Assembly (NCBI RefSeq): GCF_000353285.1
Contig: NZ_KB731324.1
Coordinates: 1,692,577-1,756,576, forward strand
DNA from: Leptolyngbya boryana PCC 6306
GTDB taxonomy: Bacteria > Cyanobacteriota > Cyanobacteriia > Leptolyngbyales > Leptolyngbyaceae
Direction: 5' to 3'
DNA length: 64,000 nt
Below, one piece after another: positions 27,510 through 36,750 of this stretch; within the stretch, counting starts at the first letter, position 1; each line of letters begins with the position of its first letter. Below the pieces are notes generated by a model that was given only the letters and a program-made list of their open reading frames with translations, had not been told where the DNA came from and did no database searches. The translations under genes and the position numbers were made by a program.

Positions 27510-28167
27510 ATTCTACAATTTCACTTGCACTAAACATCTGATTGCGATCGAGCGCCGAGAGAATTTTTTGATTGGCGCGATCGCTGATTAAGCATTTGCA
27601 CACGAGATCTGCGACATCGGCACGGTGAATTGAGCCAGAGATTTTGGGATCTTCGGTGAGAAATCCGGTTCCGGTTGCGGGTTCGGACTTGAGACCGCCC
27701 GGACGCACGATCGTATAGGTCAGCCCGCTGTCGATCAGATGTTGTTCCGCTTTTTCTTTGTCTTCGAGAACCGCTCCTAGCGCTTCGAGAGCACGAGGCG
27801 GTAAGGCAACCACACTATCGCCGCACCCGATCGAGGTGACTAAGACGAATTTTTTCACGCCTGCTTTGCGTGCTGCATCAATTAAATTGCGATTGCCTTC
27901 ATCATCAGCGCGTTTGATATCGCCGGGAAGACCGCCGATCGTGCTAATGACTGCATCGATTCCAGAGAGATCTAACTGTTCTGGAATCATTGCATCGCCC
28001 ATGATCGGTTGAATGCCTAAAACTTCGAGTTCATTAACAGCAATATTCGATCGCAATAATGCTTTGACCGTAAAATTCGGCTGTAAGATTCGAGCAATTT
28101 CGCGTCCGACTCCTCGACTTGCACCTGCAACGAGAACGGTTTCAAAGGGCGTTAAGCTTTCCAGCAT
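27499..28167 (-). CDS. NAD(P)-binding Rossmann-fold protein, atypical SDR/NmrA-like
   Basis: The Met at 28167 is chosen because LVAGASRGVGREIARIL (the GxxGxxG dinucleotide site) follows directly; longer in-frame starts add an unlikely segment. 222 residues. DAVISTIGGLPGD and FVLVTSIGCGDS are the usual second and third strands of atypical SDRs; the Tyr-x-x-x-Lys dyad is replaced by a KAEQHLIDSGLTYTIVRPGG helix, so it may be a redox sensor or chaperone rather than a dehydrogenase. Similar cyanobacterial proteins act in photosystem or chlorophyll maturation; this one is unassigned. Confidence 0.85.
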   Translation of the reverse strand: MLESLTPFETVLVAGASRGVGREIARILQPNFTVKALLRSNIAVNELEVLGIQPIMGDAMIPEQLDLSGIDAVISTIGGLPGDIKRADDEGNRNLIDAARKAGVKKFVLVTSIGCGDSVVALPPRALEALGAVLEDKEKAEQHLIDSGLTYTIVRPGGLKSEPATGTGFLTEDPKISGSIHRADVADLVCKCLISDRANQKILSALDRNQMFSASEIVEFIP

Positions 28168-28323
28168 TTTAATTAGCCTTCTAGAGAGATCATTTATGCT
28201 TAAGAGTAAGCCTGCATAACCCAAAGTATACGGATACCAGACCTCACTGAAGTCGAGAAAGCCGTCCCTAAGATTATCAAGAATTCTGTTCCAATAGAGG
28301 AAGCATAGACAGAGGAAATCACC

Positions 28324-28704
28324 GTGAACCAGAATCAACTTTATAACTTACAACTCGGTCTAAATGGATTTGGTCGCATTTTAACGATCGTGGGATTTGC
28401 GTTACTGCTGAGTGCCGTCGGGTTGGGCTGGTTGGTGAAATCGTTTTTCTTTGTACTGGGGCTGTTGATTCTTGCGCCGATTGTCGGGATTTTTGTGTTC
28501 CAGTGGTGGGTGAGAAAGAATATTGTCCAGTCGGCTTGTCCGGTGTGTGGAACAGAGTTGACTGGATTTAATCAGGCTCAGATGCAATGTTCTAGCTGTG
28601 GAGAGCCGTTACTCGTTGAGCATGGGAAATTTAAGCGCATGACTCCTTCCGGCACGATCGATGTAGAAGCCGTTGAAGTTGCGGCTCAAGTTGTTGAAGA
28701 TTAA
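28324..28704 (+). CDS. Membrane protein with C-terminal zinc ribbon
   Basis: 126 residues with GTG start. Two hydrophobic helices (about residues 18-55) anchor it, then a four-cysteine ribbon (CPVCGTEL...CSSCGEP, about 74-96) faces the cytoplasm, followed by an acidic tail (VEAVEVAAQVVED). The fold probably binds zinc. The role is unknown; no partner is adjacent. Confidence 0.8.
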   Translation: MNQNQLYNLQLGLNGFGRILTIVGFALLLSAVGLGWLVKSFFFVLGLLILAPIVGIFVFQWWVRKNIVQSACPVCGTELTGFNQAQMQCSSCGEPLLVEHGKFKRMTPSGTIDVEAVEVAAQVVED

Positions 28705-28790
28705 TCCAGAGAATCGGGTTCAGCTTCGCTCACCCTGCGAGAACTCTAGAATCGAGCATTCAGCGAAGCCGAGACACATTTTTTATCTTT

Positions 28791-30116
28791 CTACTGCACT
28801 TGTTTTTGAGCGTACTGAATGCGGTAGATTCTGTTATTGGCTTCGTCCGTGAAAATCAGACTGCCATCATTAAGTACGAGTAAGCCGACAGGTCTACCCC
28901 AAGTTGTTGGAATGCTGGGATCAAGGAGAAACCCTGTTACAAAATCTTCGTATTGCCCTTGCGATTGCCCTTCATTAAACGGCACGAAGACAATCTTATA
29001 TCCGGTTCCCTGAGAGCGATTCCAAGACCCTCGGAAGGCGACAAATGCGCCGTTGCGATAGCGATCGGGAAATGTATTGCCCGTATAGAATCGCAATCCT
29101 AATGCTGCCGAATGCGCTTCAAATAAAACATCTGGCGTACGAGTTTTCGCAACGAGGTCGGGGCGGGTGCTTTTTCCGTCCTTGAGATGGCGCGGGTCGA
29201 GGCGATTGGGTGCGAGATAGGCATAGGGCCATCCATAAAATTCGCCTGCTTGTACTTGCGTCAGATAATCTGGCACTAAGCCATCTCCGATTTGATCCCG
29301 TTCGTTGACCGTTGCAAAGAGTGCTCCGGTTGCCGGATTGAAATCTAGACCGACGGGATTACGCAGCCCAGAGGCGAAGGTTTGACGATCGCTGCCATCT
29401 AAATTCATGACTTGAATTGAGGCACGCGGGAGCGGTTCTTCATCAGCGTTCGAGCGCGATCCGATGGAGACATAAAGCTTTTGTCCATCTGGAGAAGTGA
29501 CCACGTTGCGCGTCCAATGTTGGTTATAGCCTTGTCCAGGTAATTCTGTGATCTTCGTGCCCCGACCTTGAACGCGATCGTTTGCCACAGAAAATCTCAG
29601 GACTGAATCAGTATTGCCGACAAAAAACGCATCTTCGGCAAATGCCATTCCAAACGGTAAATTTAGCCCGTTTTCTTCAGTTGCAAAGGTTTTGCGGACT
29701 TCTGCAACGCCATCCTTATTGGCATCTCGGAGCAGCAGAATTCGATTGCGACGGGTTTCGGTGACGAGAACATCGCCGTTTGGAGTCAGGGCGAGCCAAC
29801 GCGGTCGATCAAGTCCTTCCGCAAACACATTGACAGTAAAGCCAACAGGAACCCGTAAGACTGGATTTTCAGGAATTGGAACAACTTCAGGTGGTTTTGA
29901 GGCGCTTTGTGTGGCGTTGGGTTGAGGAAGTTGATCGACATCAATTCGGATCGGTTGGGGGTTCAGAATTTCTGTCCGAATTGGAGCGCTAGAAGATGAA
30001 GCTTGGGCAACTTGGGGTTCTCGATCGCGCTCGACATTCGGATTCGATGAATGACAGGAACTCAAGGCAGCGATCGCAAAAAACAGCCAAGCGATCTGAG
30101 GAAAACGGTTAGACAT
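28791..30116 (-). CDS. PQQ-dependent sugar (sorbosone) dehydrogenase-like lipoprotein
   Basis: A 441-residue beta-propeller protein exported as a lipoprotein: the N-terminus has a hydrophobic signal and lipobox-like ALSSCHSS. After a low-complexity linker comes RPRWLALTPNGDVLVTE, GQGYNQHWTRNVVTSPDG, LRNPVGLDFNPATGALFAT and FYGWPYAYLAP, the glucose/sorbosone dehydrogenase signatures with GYNQHWTR as the base and cofactor region. It would oxidise a periplasmic aldose-type substrate. Whether this strain makes PQQ cannot be judged here. The start at 30116 is preferred to upstream TTG because of the signal peptide. Confidence 0.85.
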   Translation of the reverse strand: MSNRFPQIAWLFFAIAALSSCHSSNPNVERDREPQVAQASSSSAPIRTEILNPQPIRIDVDQLPQPNATQSASKPPEVVPIPENPVLRVPVGFTVNVFAEGLDRPRWLALTPNGDVLVTETRRNRILLLRDANKDGVAEVRKTFATEENGLNLPFGMAFAEDAFFVGNTDSVLRFSVANDRVQGRGTKITELPGQGYNQHWTRNVVTSPDGQKLYVSIGSRSNADEEPLPRASIQVMNLDGSDRQTFASGLRNPVGLDFNPATGALFATVNERDQIGDGLVPDYLTQVQAGEFYGWPYAYLAPNRLDPRHLKDGKSTRPDLVAKTRTPDVLFEAHSAALGLRFYTGNTFPDRYRNGAFVAFRGSWNRSQGTGYKIVFVPFNEGQSQGQYEDFVTGFLLDPSIPTTWGRPVGLLVLNDGSLIFTDEANNRIYRIQYAQKQVQ

Positions 30117-30270
30117 GGAAGCGTCGGGACAGTGCAACTTGATTTCTAGAGTACAGATAGAAATCGAATTTAACACCTTCCGAGAGGCTCACTATCAGGA
30201 AGCGCTAACGCTGACCGGATCAATTTTATGAGTTCGGGAACTGAAGTCTGAATATTTTGAGGGCTAGGAG

Positions 30271-30750
30271 TTACAGCGATCGCCAGGTATCGCGCACGAC
30301 TTGACGAATTACTTCAAACGGCTGGCTCTCCGGCAGATGCAACTGCTCGGTTGAGAACACGTAGTACACTTCACCCGCATCACTCACTTCAAAATTCGCG
30401 TCGTATTCGCGTGCCCAAAGATCGAGATGTCGGCGCGCAATTTCCGGTTCGAGGCGGGTGGCTCTGGAGAAATCGAGCAGTGAAATCCTGCCCTGCTTGA
30501 TCCGCAACAGTTGGAAAAAGCGATCGCGAATGGCATGGCGATGCGCTTTAGAACTGGCATAGAGTAAAAGTCCTCCGATCGCACTGGGAGTCAGCCCAAA
30601 AAATACCAGCAGAATCAAGAGAATTGTAAATGCCCAGGTTGGAGGTTGGAATGCCAAAATCGACAGAGAAAGCGCGATCGAGATCACGCCACCTCCGCAG
30701 AGAAATAGGCTTCCAGCAACTTTGCTTGCAACACTCCAAAATCGATTCAT
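30271..30750 (-). CDS. Membrane protein with winged-helix-like cytoplasmic domain
   Basis: 159 residues. Two transmembrane helices (about residues 9-32 and 36-62) are followed by a cytoplasmic segment, RIKQGRISLLDFSRATRLEPE, that looks like a helix-turn-helix, then a strand pair (FEVSDAGEVYYVFS). This layout occurs in many hypothetical cyanobacterial proteins. No function is known. Transcribed alone. Confidence 0.75.
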   Translation of the reverse strand: MNRFWSVASKVAGSLFLCGGGVISIALSLSILAFQPPTWAFTILLILLVFFGLTPSAIGGLLLYASSKAHRHAIRDRFFQLLRIKQGRISLLDFSRATRLEPEIARRHLDLWAREYDANFEVSDAGEVYYVFSTEQLHLPESQPFEVIRQVVRDTWRSL

Positions 30751-30980
30751 GCGCGCCTCCGAAAAAGCTTAAAAAATTGAAGGGCGAGGCAACTTCAATC
30801 ACAGTATTCATAGCCTAACTGTTTTTCTTGCAATCGGGGCTATCGGGTTGCCGATCATTCGATTGACGGATTTCGCTCCTCAGTTTTCCCCCGGAAGAGG
30901 ATGGCTGAACGGTGGAGATCTACGTTAGTTTTAAGTCACTGTTCTGATGCCGTTTTGCATTAATTGTTGGAATTGCTTCT

Positions 30981-32636
30981 ATGTTTTCCAGACTTGTCCA
31001 AACCAGTTCGCGCCAAGGTGAAATCTTAGAAGTAGTGCTTCGGAACGGATGGGATTTTATGCGGCGGCTCTTGACCGGGGGAAAAGTTGACGAGCCAAAA
31101 TTGCCTCCCCCGGCTGTGTTGCGCAATATTTTGGTCGATTTGGGGCCCGTGTATGTGAAGCTCGGGCAACTGCTGAGCACTCGTCCTGATCTCTTGCCTG
31201 CGGAATATATTGATGCTCTGTCCACGCTGCAAGCAGAAGTTCCTCCGGTGGATTGGGCAGAAATTGAAGTCGTGCTGCGAAAACAATTTAGTCAGCCCCT
31301 AGAAGAAGTCTTTGCCTCGGTGAACTACACGCCCGTTGCAGCGGGTTCGATCGCTCAAACGCATTACGCTGTTCTCAAAGATGGACGAGCCGTTGCGCTC
31401 AAAGTTCAACGTCCAGGACTCTCAGCGGTTGTAGAACAAGATATTGCGCTGATTCGTTTGATGGCAAGACTGGTTGCTCAGACGGATTTTGGACAGTACT
31501 ACGATATTGTGGCGATCGCTGAAGAATTCGCGGAAGCGCTACGAAACGAGCTCGATTTTACTCAAGAAGCTCGATATACCGATCAACTGAGACAGAATTT
31601 GAGCGGGACTCGCTGGTTTGATGCCTCTCAGCTTGTGGTTCCTCAGATTTATTGGGAATATACAACCGATAAACTCGTTGCGATGGAATGGCTAGATGGT
31701 GTGGCGGTACTCTCTGCATTTCCGCCCATCAGTGCTGCTGAAGGTGTCGTCGATCTCCAGCGACGAGAAGAAATTTCAACGTTACTCCTCAGAGCGTTCT
31801 TCCAGCAAATTTGCTTAGATGGCTTCTTCCACGCTGATCCGCATCCTGGGAATGTGTTCTATCTCAAGGATGGGCGGGTAGCATTGCTCGATTGCGGCAT
31901 GGTGGGACGACTCGATCCAAGAACACAGCAGTTGATTTTGGAATTGGTACTCGCGATCGTCAATCTGGATGCCCAACGATGTACTCAACTCGTACTGCAA
32001 CTTGCGCCCCCGATTCAACCGATCAATCGAGTCAAGCTCGAAACCGAGTTCGATCGGTTACTGCGTCGGTACTATAGTCTGAATATCTCGCAGGTCAACT
32101 TTAGTAAGCTCGTTTACGAAGTGCTGCAAATTGTTCGAGACAATAAGGTGCGAGTTCCCGGCAATTTGGGGCTATGTGCGAAAGCGATCGCGAACCTAGA
32201 AGGCATTGCTCGATCACTCGATCCGAATTTCAACATTCCCAATAAAATTCGCCCAATGATGACGGAAGTTTTTCAGCGTCAGATTGTTGGAGAAGCGCCG
32301 TTAATTGCTTTGTTGCGAACGGTGTTGGATGTGAAAAATCTCTCATTGCAATCTCCGCGGCAGGTTGAGTTATTGCTCGATCGCGTCACGTCTGAAACCT
32401 TGCAGTGGAATTTTTCGATTCGAGAAGCAGAACCAATACGACGCACGGTCGATTCTGCTGCGAATCGGGTGTCTTTTAGTATTGTTGTTGGCTCATTGAT
32501 TATGGGTGCAGCGATTATTTCTGCGAATACGCAGTCGAGTCAAGTCTATTGGGTGAGTGATGTCTTGTTTGCAGCCGCGAGTTTCTTGGGGCTTTGGTTG
32601 ATTATTAGTATTCTGCGATCGGGGCCTTTGCGATAA
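30981..32636 (+). CDS. ABC1/UbiB-family atypical kinase
   Basis: 551 residues. The family marks are LGPVYVKLGQLLSTRPDLL (KxGQ helix, about residues 48-66), the Ala-rich loop AAGSIAQTHYAVL in place of a Gly-rich P-loop, ALKVQRPGL with the ATP-binding Lys, and the catalytic FFHADPHPGNVFYL and ALLDCGMVGRL. UbiB-type proteins support synthesis or transport of prenyl lipids and quinones; in cyanobacteria several copies are linked to plastoquinone/tocopherol metabolism. Two C-terminal transmembrane helices are present (about 500-545). Confidence 0.93.
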   Translation: MFSRLVQTSSRQGEILEVVLRNGWDFMRRLLTGGKVDEPKLPPPAVLRNILVDLGPVYVKLGQLLSTRPDLLPAEYIDALSTLQAEVPPVDWAEIEVVLRKQFSQPLEEVFASVNYTPVAAGSIAQTHYAVLKDGRAVALKVQRPGLSAVVEQDIALIRLMARLVAQTDFGQYYDIVAIAEEFAEALRNELDFTQEARYTDQLRQNLSGTRWFDASQLVVPQIYWEYTTDKLVAMEWLDGVAVLSAFPPISAAEGVVDLQRREEISTLLLRAFFQQICLDGFFHADPHPGNVFYLKDGRVALLDCGMVGRLDPRTQQLILELVLAIVNLDAQRCTQLVLQLAPPIQPINRVKLETEFDRLLRRYYSLNISQVNFSKLVYEVLQIVRDNKVRVPGNLGLCAKAIANLEGIARSLDPNFNIPNKIRPMMTEVFQRQIVGEAPLIALLRTVLDVKNLSLQSPRQVELLLDRVTSETLQWNFSIREAEPIRRTVDSAANRVSFSIVVGSLIMGAAIISANTQSSQVYWVSDVLFAAASFLGLWLIISILRSGPLR

Positions 32637-32660
32637 AAAGATCTGGATTATATTCAAAGC

Positions 32661-33278
32661 ATGTCCAAAGTTGTTGGCAACGACATGATGGCTTCGCTGA
32701 CGCTTCCTCTCAAAATTGACATGAGCCAGGTTCACTTTACAGATGATCAGTTTTATCTCCTTTGTATGAGCAATCCTGACTTAACGATCGAACGAGATGC
32801 GAAAGCAGCTTTGATTCTTACGTCTCCAGTTGGCGGTGATAGCGGAAGACGAGAAGCGAGCTATATTGCTGACTTGATCATTTGGAATCGTCAAACTGGA
32901 CTCGGAGAAGTGTTCAGTTCTTCAACGATGTTTAAGCTGCCAGAAGGGGGCGCTCGCTCTCCTGATGCGGCGTGGGTTGAGTGATCGCGCTGGCAAACTC
33001 TGACTGCTGAACAGCGTCAGAAATTTCCTCCAATTGCACCTGATTTTGTCTTGGAACTGCGATCGCGAACTGACAGCTTGGAGACATTGCAGGAAAAGAT
33101 GCAGGAGTATATGACGAGTGGTGTTCAGTTGGGTTTGATGGTGAATCCTCAGAATCAAGAAATTGAAATCTATCGTCAAGGACAACTGAGAGAAGTGCGA
33201 TCGCTGCCGACGCAATTTCCTGGTGAAGCTGTTTTACCAGGGTTTATGTTGCAGATTGATCGATTTGTAGAGGATTGA
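32661..33278 (+). pseudogene. Uma2-family (DUF820) nuclease-like gene interrupted by one TGA
   Basis: Reads as one Uma2 protein except for TGA at 32982-32984. The first half has ADLIIWNRQTGLGEVFSSST and ends SPDAAWVE, then a stop, then SRWQTLTAEQRQKFPPIAPD, FVLELRSRTDSLETLQEKMQ and GLMVNPQNQEIEIYR, so PD...E...K-type catalytic residues are in the second half. Intact relatives read AWV then charged residue then RW. One C-to-T change from CGA (Arg) within a CGATCG site explains it. As it stands only truncated products can be made. Confidence 0.8.
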
Positions 33279-33289
33279 TGCCAAGTCCT

Positions 33290-33508
33290 TTAAGTCGTTT
33301 GCGATCGCTGAGCCAACAAGCAGTCCTCAAAACTAAATGCTTCTTCATCTAGAAAGGACGCGATCGCCATCTCAACAACGGCTTCGATTGGGCAATCTAA
33401 TTCAGTTGTTTTCTTGATTAGGGCAGCTTTCACATAATCAGGCATATCTTCTAAGATCTGCTGAACCGATTCTGCTGAAAGATGCTGTTTACTTAAGGTC
33501 GGATTCAT
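33290..33508 (-). CDS. Small hypothetical protein paired with the GIY-YIG gene
   Basis: 72 residues, all-helical, acidic (PI not computed), no recognised domain. AESVQQILEDMPDYVKAAL and DCPIEAVVEMAIASFLDEE suggest two helical hairpins, a shape used by small regulatory or antitoxin-like proteins. Its ATG overlaps the stop of the GIY-YIG gene (ATGA), so the two are translated together. Confidence 0.65.
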   Translation of the reverse strand: MNPTLSKQHLSAESVQQILEDMPDYVKAALIKKTTELDCPIEAVVEMAIASFLDEEAFSFEDCLLAQRSQTT

Positions 33509-33882
33509 AGCTCTCTTGGAATCATCACGTTATAGGGTGGATTCGTAGCTTGCAGAATGAGCGTCTCTAGCTCATATGATAACCCTGGTCTTTGCCATTG
33601 CTGAATGACCTGATAAGCGATCCGCACCTGATCTGGATCATAACGATCGAGCCATCCCCATAGATAGGCTTTGTGTCCTCCTTTCAATCGATCTCTAAGA
33701 TTCTTTGCTTTGCCGATATACAGCAATCCCTCTGTTTGATGTCTGAAAGCATACAATCCTAGGCGAGAAGGGATATCGTCAAATTCACGACTCAAAGGGA
33801 TGCAGTTTTCAAAAGGCGTAAAGGCAAGTGTATCGAGAATTAGCTGTGCTTCCTGCTGAATCTCATTGCGATCGCGGGTCAT
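33505..33882 (-). CDS. GIY-YIG nuclease-domain protein
   Basis: 125 residues. The sequence has GLYAFRHQTEGLLYIGKAKNL (Tyr and Tyr-Ile-Gly, about residues 42-62), a basic RDRLKGGHKAYLWGWL region, and ELETLILQATNPPYN, the Glu and Asn-Pro-x-x-N end of the fold. Relatives range from UvrC-type nucleases to single-domain proteins of unknown role. It is followed by the 72-residue gene with a four-base overlap. Confidence 0.75.
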   Translation of the reverse strand: MTRDRNEIQQEAQLILDTLAFTPFENCIPLSREFDDIPSRLGLYAFRHQTEGLLYIGKAKNLRDRLKGGHKAYLWGWLDRYDPDQVRIAYQVIQQWQRPGLSYELETLILQATNPPYNVMIPREL

Positions 33883-34066
33883 TCTAAAAGTCGTGTGCTG
33901 TTGATCTGTAACAGCGCTGATTTTATCTGAGAAGTGATGAATTTTTCGGAAGATGTGCGATCACGTGGTTTTTCCTGAGTTGAACCAAAAGACTTAGGAT
34001 TGACTAAATTGGGAAGAGAGAGTCGTTTGCCCTTGCTTTCTCGATCGCTTAATGCAGTTCCGACCC

Positions 34067-36502
34067 ATGAAGCTTTTTATCTCCTATGCCCACAAAGATG
34101 AGAGCCTGCGCGAAAAGTTCGACAATCACCTCAGTCTCTTGAAACGTCAAGGTGTCATTGAGGCTTGGCACGATCGCGAAATCAAACCGGGAACTGAATG
34201 GGCAAAAGAAATTGACAGCAATTTGGATAAGGCAGACCTAATCTTACTGCTGGTTAGTTCCGATTTTCTTGCTTCTGATTACTGCTACGAAAGAGAGATG
34301 AAGAGAGCGATCGAGCTTCATGATAAAAAAGTGGCTCGCGTGATTCCGATTGTTTTGCGCTCTTGTGATTGGGAATCTGCACCTTTTGGCAAACTCCAAG
34401 GACTTCCAATTGTGACAGGTGGAGGCATTAAGCCTGTTAACAAATGGGAAGACGAAGTATGGACGCAAATTGTCAAGAGTATCCGAAAAGTCGCGGCGGA
34501 GATGAAGCAATGGGTTGAAGAAATTCGAGCGCGCTGTTGCCAAAAGATTCTCTCTCAATACAGCACGATTCAACTATTGAACCAAACTGAGATTACGGTC
34601 GATCAGCTTTATGTGGATGTGTGGTTGTTGAATCGCTCTCCTCGAACGTTTCTGGTTTCAGAAGACAAGATGTTGGAGAAGTTTGATTTGCGGAACGATC
34701 GATTAGGATTGGGCGATCGCATTAAGCGCAATGAGGGAATGGCAGTTGCACATGAAAACACTCGATTGCTGATTTTAGGGAAACCGGGGGCAGGGAAAAC
34801 AACTTTTCTCAAGCATTTGGCGGTGGATTGCAGTAAGGGTAAATTTCAGCCAGACTTAATTCCAGTTTTAATTGAACTACGGCAGATTCAATCTGAGGAA
34901 TGGAATTTATTAGATGCGATTTCGGAGCAATTAGCGCTAGACCCTCAGCAAACGCAAAAGCTATTAGTGCAAGGGAAACTCCTGGTTTTGATGGATGGAC
35001 TTGATGAAGTCCCGACCAGTAGCTTTCGACGTAATGTGCAAGATCAGGTGTGTGATCTTGCTCAAGAACCAAAACATGAGGGCAATCGGTTCACGCTAAC
35101 TTGCCGGACGCAAATTATTGAAACGATCCCGCAAGGCTTTGCTTCCGTAGAGGTCGCAGACTTTAACTCGGAACAGGCCAAGACATTTGTGGAGAATTGG
35201 GTTTGTGCGAGTGGGCTGACCGAGAGCGAGATCGCACAGCAGTGGCAAGAATTTTCAGATGCCATAGAAGCGAATCCAGCCTTGAAAGAACTGACCGTAA
35301 CGCCTGTGCTGTTGAGTTTGATGTGTTGGGTGTTTCAGGATTCAGGAGAATTGCCTACCCAGACGGCTTTGCTCTATGAAAAGGGTATTCGGTTGCTGTT
35401 GGAGAAATGGAACGATCGTAAGGAGATTTCTAGATGGGAAGTTGGCAATGAAGTGTATAGGAAACTAGAGCTTGAGCAGAAAGAGCGACTTCTCACCGAA
35501 ATTGCAGCATGGAAATTTGAGAATCCAGAGAACTTCGTTTTATTTGAGCAGAAAGATTTGGCAATTCAAATTGCTCAAATCCTCAAACTTTCCAATGTAC
35601 AAGAAGGAGAAGCTGTATTGAGAGCAATCGAGGCACAGCATGGATTACTCGTCGAAAGAGCTGATGAATTATGGTCATTCTCTCATCTCACCTTCCAGGA
35701 ACACTTCACAGTTCGATGGCTGACTCAACTTTCTTCTGAGCAGCTTGCTCAGAGGATTGCACATTCTAGATGGCAAGAAGTGCTGAAGCAACTTGTCAAG
35801 TCTCAACCAGCAGATAGATTGCTCAAATTGATGAAACAGGCAATCGATAATACTCTTGTGCAGGATGACAAAATACAGGAATTTCTGAACTGGGTTCGCG
35901 AAAAGACTGAATTGATTGATACATCACATAAACCTGTTGCGATTCGAGCGTTTTACTTTGATCTCGTCTGCGATCCCAATCTCTACCGCACTCTCTACCG
36001 CCCCCGTAGCCACACCCTTGCCCGTCTTCTTGATCTTGACCTTGACCTCGATTTTGACCTCAATCTTGACCTTGATCTTGCTCGTGTTCTCGACCTTAAC
36101 CTTGACTGTGATCTATACCGTGTTCTGGCTCGTGTTCCCAATTCCGAATTAGCGCTTAAGCTTCAACAGCTTAAATCGCAACTACCAGAAGGGTTTTCTA
36201 CTCAGAACTGTCAAGCGTCAATGTCTTGGTGGCACAGCAATGGGCAGGCTTGGGCTGAAGCATTGCGTCAGGTCACGATCAAGCATCGCAATATCGGGCA
36301 CAATTGGCAGTTTACTGAAGCGCAGAAACAGGCTCTACGCCGATACTATGATGCAAACAAATTTCTAGTCGAACTACTGAAACATGAGGGCGCTGGCAGT
36401 GTGTCAGTGCGTCAAGGAATTGAAGATAATCTGCTGTTACCCATTGCCACGCTTCAAGAACGTTTTCCGGAGATGTATGGAAGGGATGAGATTAGGGAGT
36501 AG
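34067..36502 (+). CDS. TIR-NACHT protein, bacterial NLR-like antiphage candidate
   Basis: 811 residues from ATG 34067 (34052 also possible). N-terminal TIR domain (residues 1-135): KLFISYAHKDESLREKF, then SSDFLASDYCYEREM with the catalytic Glu candidate (about 75) of NAD-cleaving TIRs. A linker with ITVDQLYVDVWLL leads to the NACHT NTPase: GKPGAGKTTFLKHLA (Walker A, about 238-252), LLVLMDGLDEVP (Walker B, about 305-316), then winged-helix and helical regions. A Leu-Asp alternating tract (about residues 653-685) precedes a helical C-terminus. By analogy to TIR-STAND defence proteins, phage sensing would trigger oligomerisation and NAD depletion. The activity is inferred. Confidence 0.9.
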   Translation: MKLFISYAHKDESLREKFDNHLSLLKRQGVIEAWHDREIKPGTEWAKEIDSNLDKADLILLLVSSDFLASDYCYEREMKRAIELHDKKVARVIPIVLRSCDWESAPFGKLQGLPIVTGGGIKPVNKWEDEVWTQIVKSIRKVAAEMKQWVEEIRARCCQKILSQYSTIQLLNQTEITVDQLYVDVWLLNRSPRTFLVSEDKMLEKFDLRNDRLGLGDRIKRNEGMAVAHENTRLLILGKPGAGKTTFLKHLAVDCSKGKFQPDLIPVLIELRQIQSEEWNLLDAISEQLALDPQQTQKLLVQGKLLVLMDGLDEVPTSSFRRNVQDQVCDLAQEPKHEGNRFTLTCRTQIIETIPQGFASVEVADFNSEQAKTFVENWVCASGLTESEIAQQWQEFSDAIEANPALKELTVTPVLLSLMCWVFQDSGELPTQTALLYEKGIRLLLEKWNDRKEISRWEVGNEVYRKLELEQKERLLTEIAAWKFENPENFVLFEQKDLAIQIAQILKLSNVQEGEAVLRAIEAQHGLLVERADELWSFSHLTFQEHFTVRWLTQLSSEQLAQRIAHSRWQEVLKQLVKSQPADRLLKLMKQAIDNTLVQDDKIQEFLNWVREKTELIDTSHKPVAIRAFYFDLVCDPNLYRTLYRPRSHTLARLLDLDLDLDFDLNLDLDLARVLDLNLDCDLYRVLARVPNSELALKLQQLKSQLPEGFSTQNCQASMSWWHSNGQAWAEALRQVTIKHRNIGHNWQFTEAQKQALRRYYDANKFLVELLKHEGAGSVSVRQGIEDNLLLPIATLQERFPEMYGRDEIRE
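36025..36120 (+). repeat. Leu-Asp codon tract inside the TIR-NACHT gene
   Basis: Irregular hexamer-like repeats of CTTGAC/CTTGAT/CTCGAT encode alternating Leu and Asp with a few Phe, Asn, Arg and Val. Such tracts are prone to slippage, so length can vary between strains. Similar Leu/Asp/Arg/Ala alternating stretches occur in other cyanobacterial NACHT proteins (from memory). Confidence 0.75.
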
Positions 36503-36750
36503 GGAATAAGAAAGAACTATTTTTGGTTGAGGTTAGGAATCATTGTGTGATCGAATCACGATCTTACTTCATCCCTTGCAACACAGTTCAAATATTCGCG
36601 TAGCACCCAGAAAAGCGTAGAAGTTTATCGCACGTTACATATCCACGCATGAGCGCGACCAAAATGATTCTTATCACCCTAGATCCAGATGATTTTCGAC
36701 ATCGCGTGTATAGTGATTAGAAGCTTTTCCATTGCCTTTGAGAGTAATCT

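Noticed and set aside
34609-35265. Several minus-strand ORFs inside the TIR-NACHT gene, considered as a possible overlapping antitoxin
   Set aside because: All lack ribosome sites and recognisable domains, and the plus-strand domains are intact across the same span.
36649-36720. 23-codon ORF between the TIR-NACHT and NTF2-like genes
   Set aside because: No ribosome site and no helix or motif; it sits in the probable promoter of the following gene.
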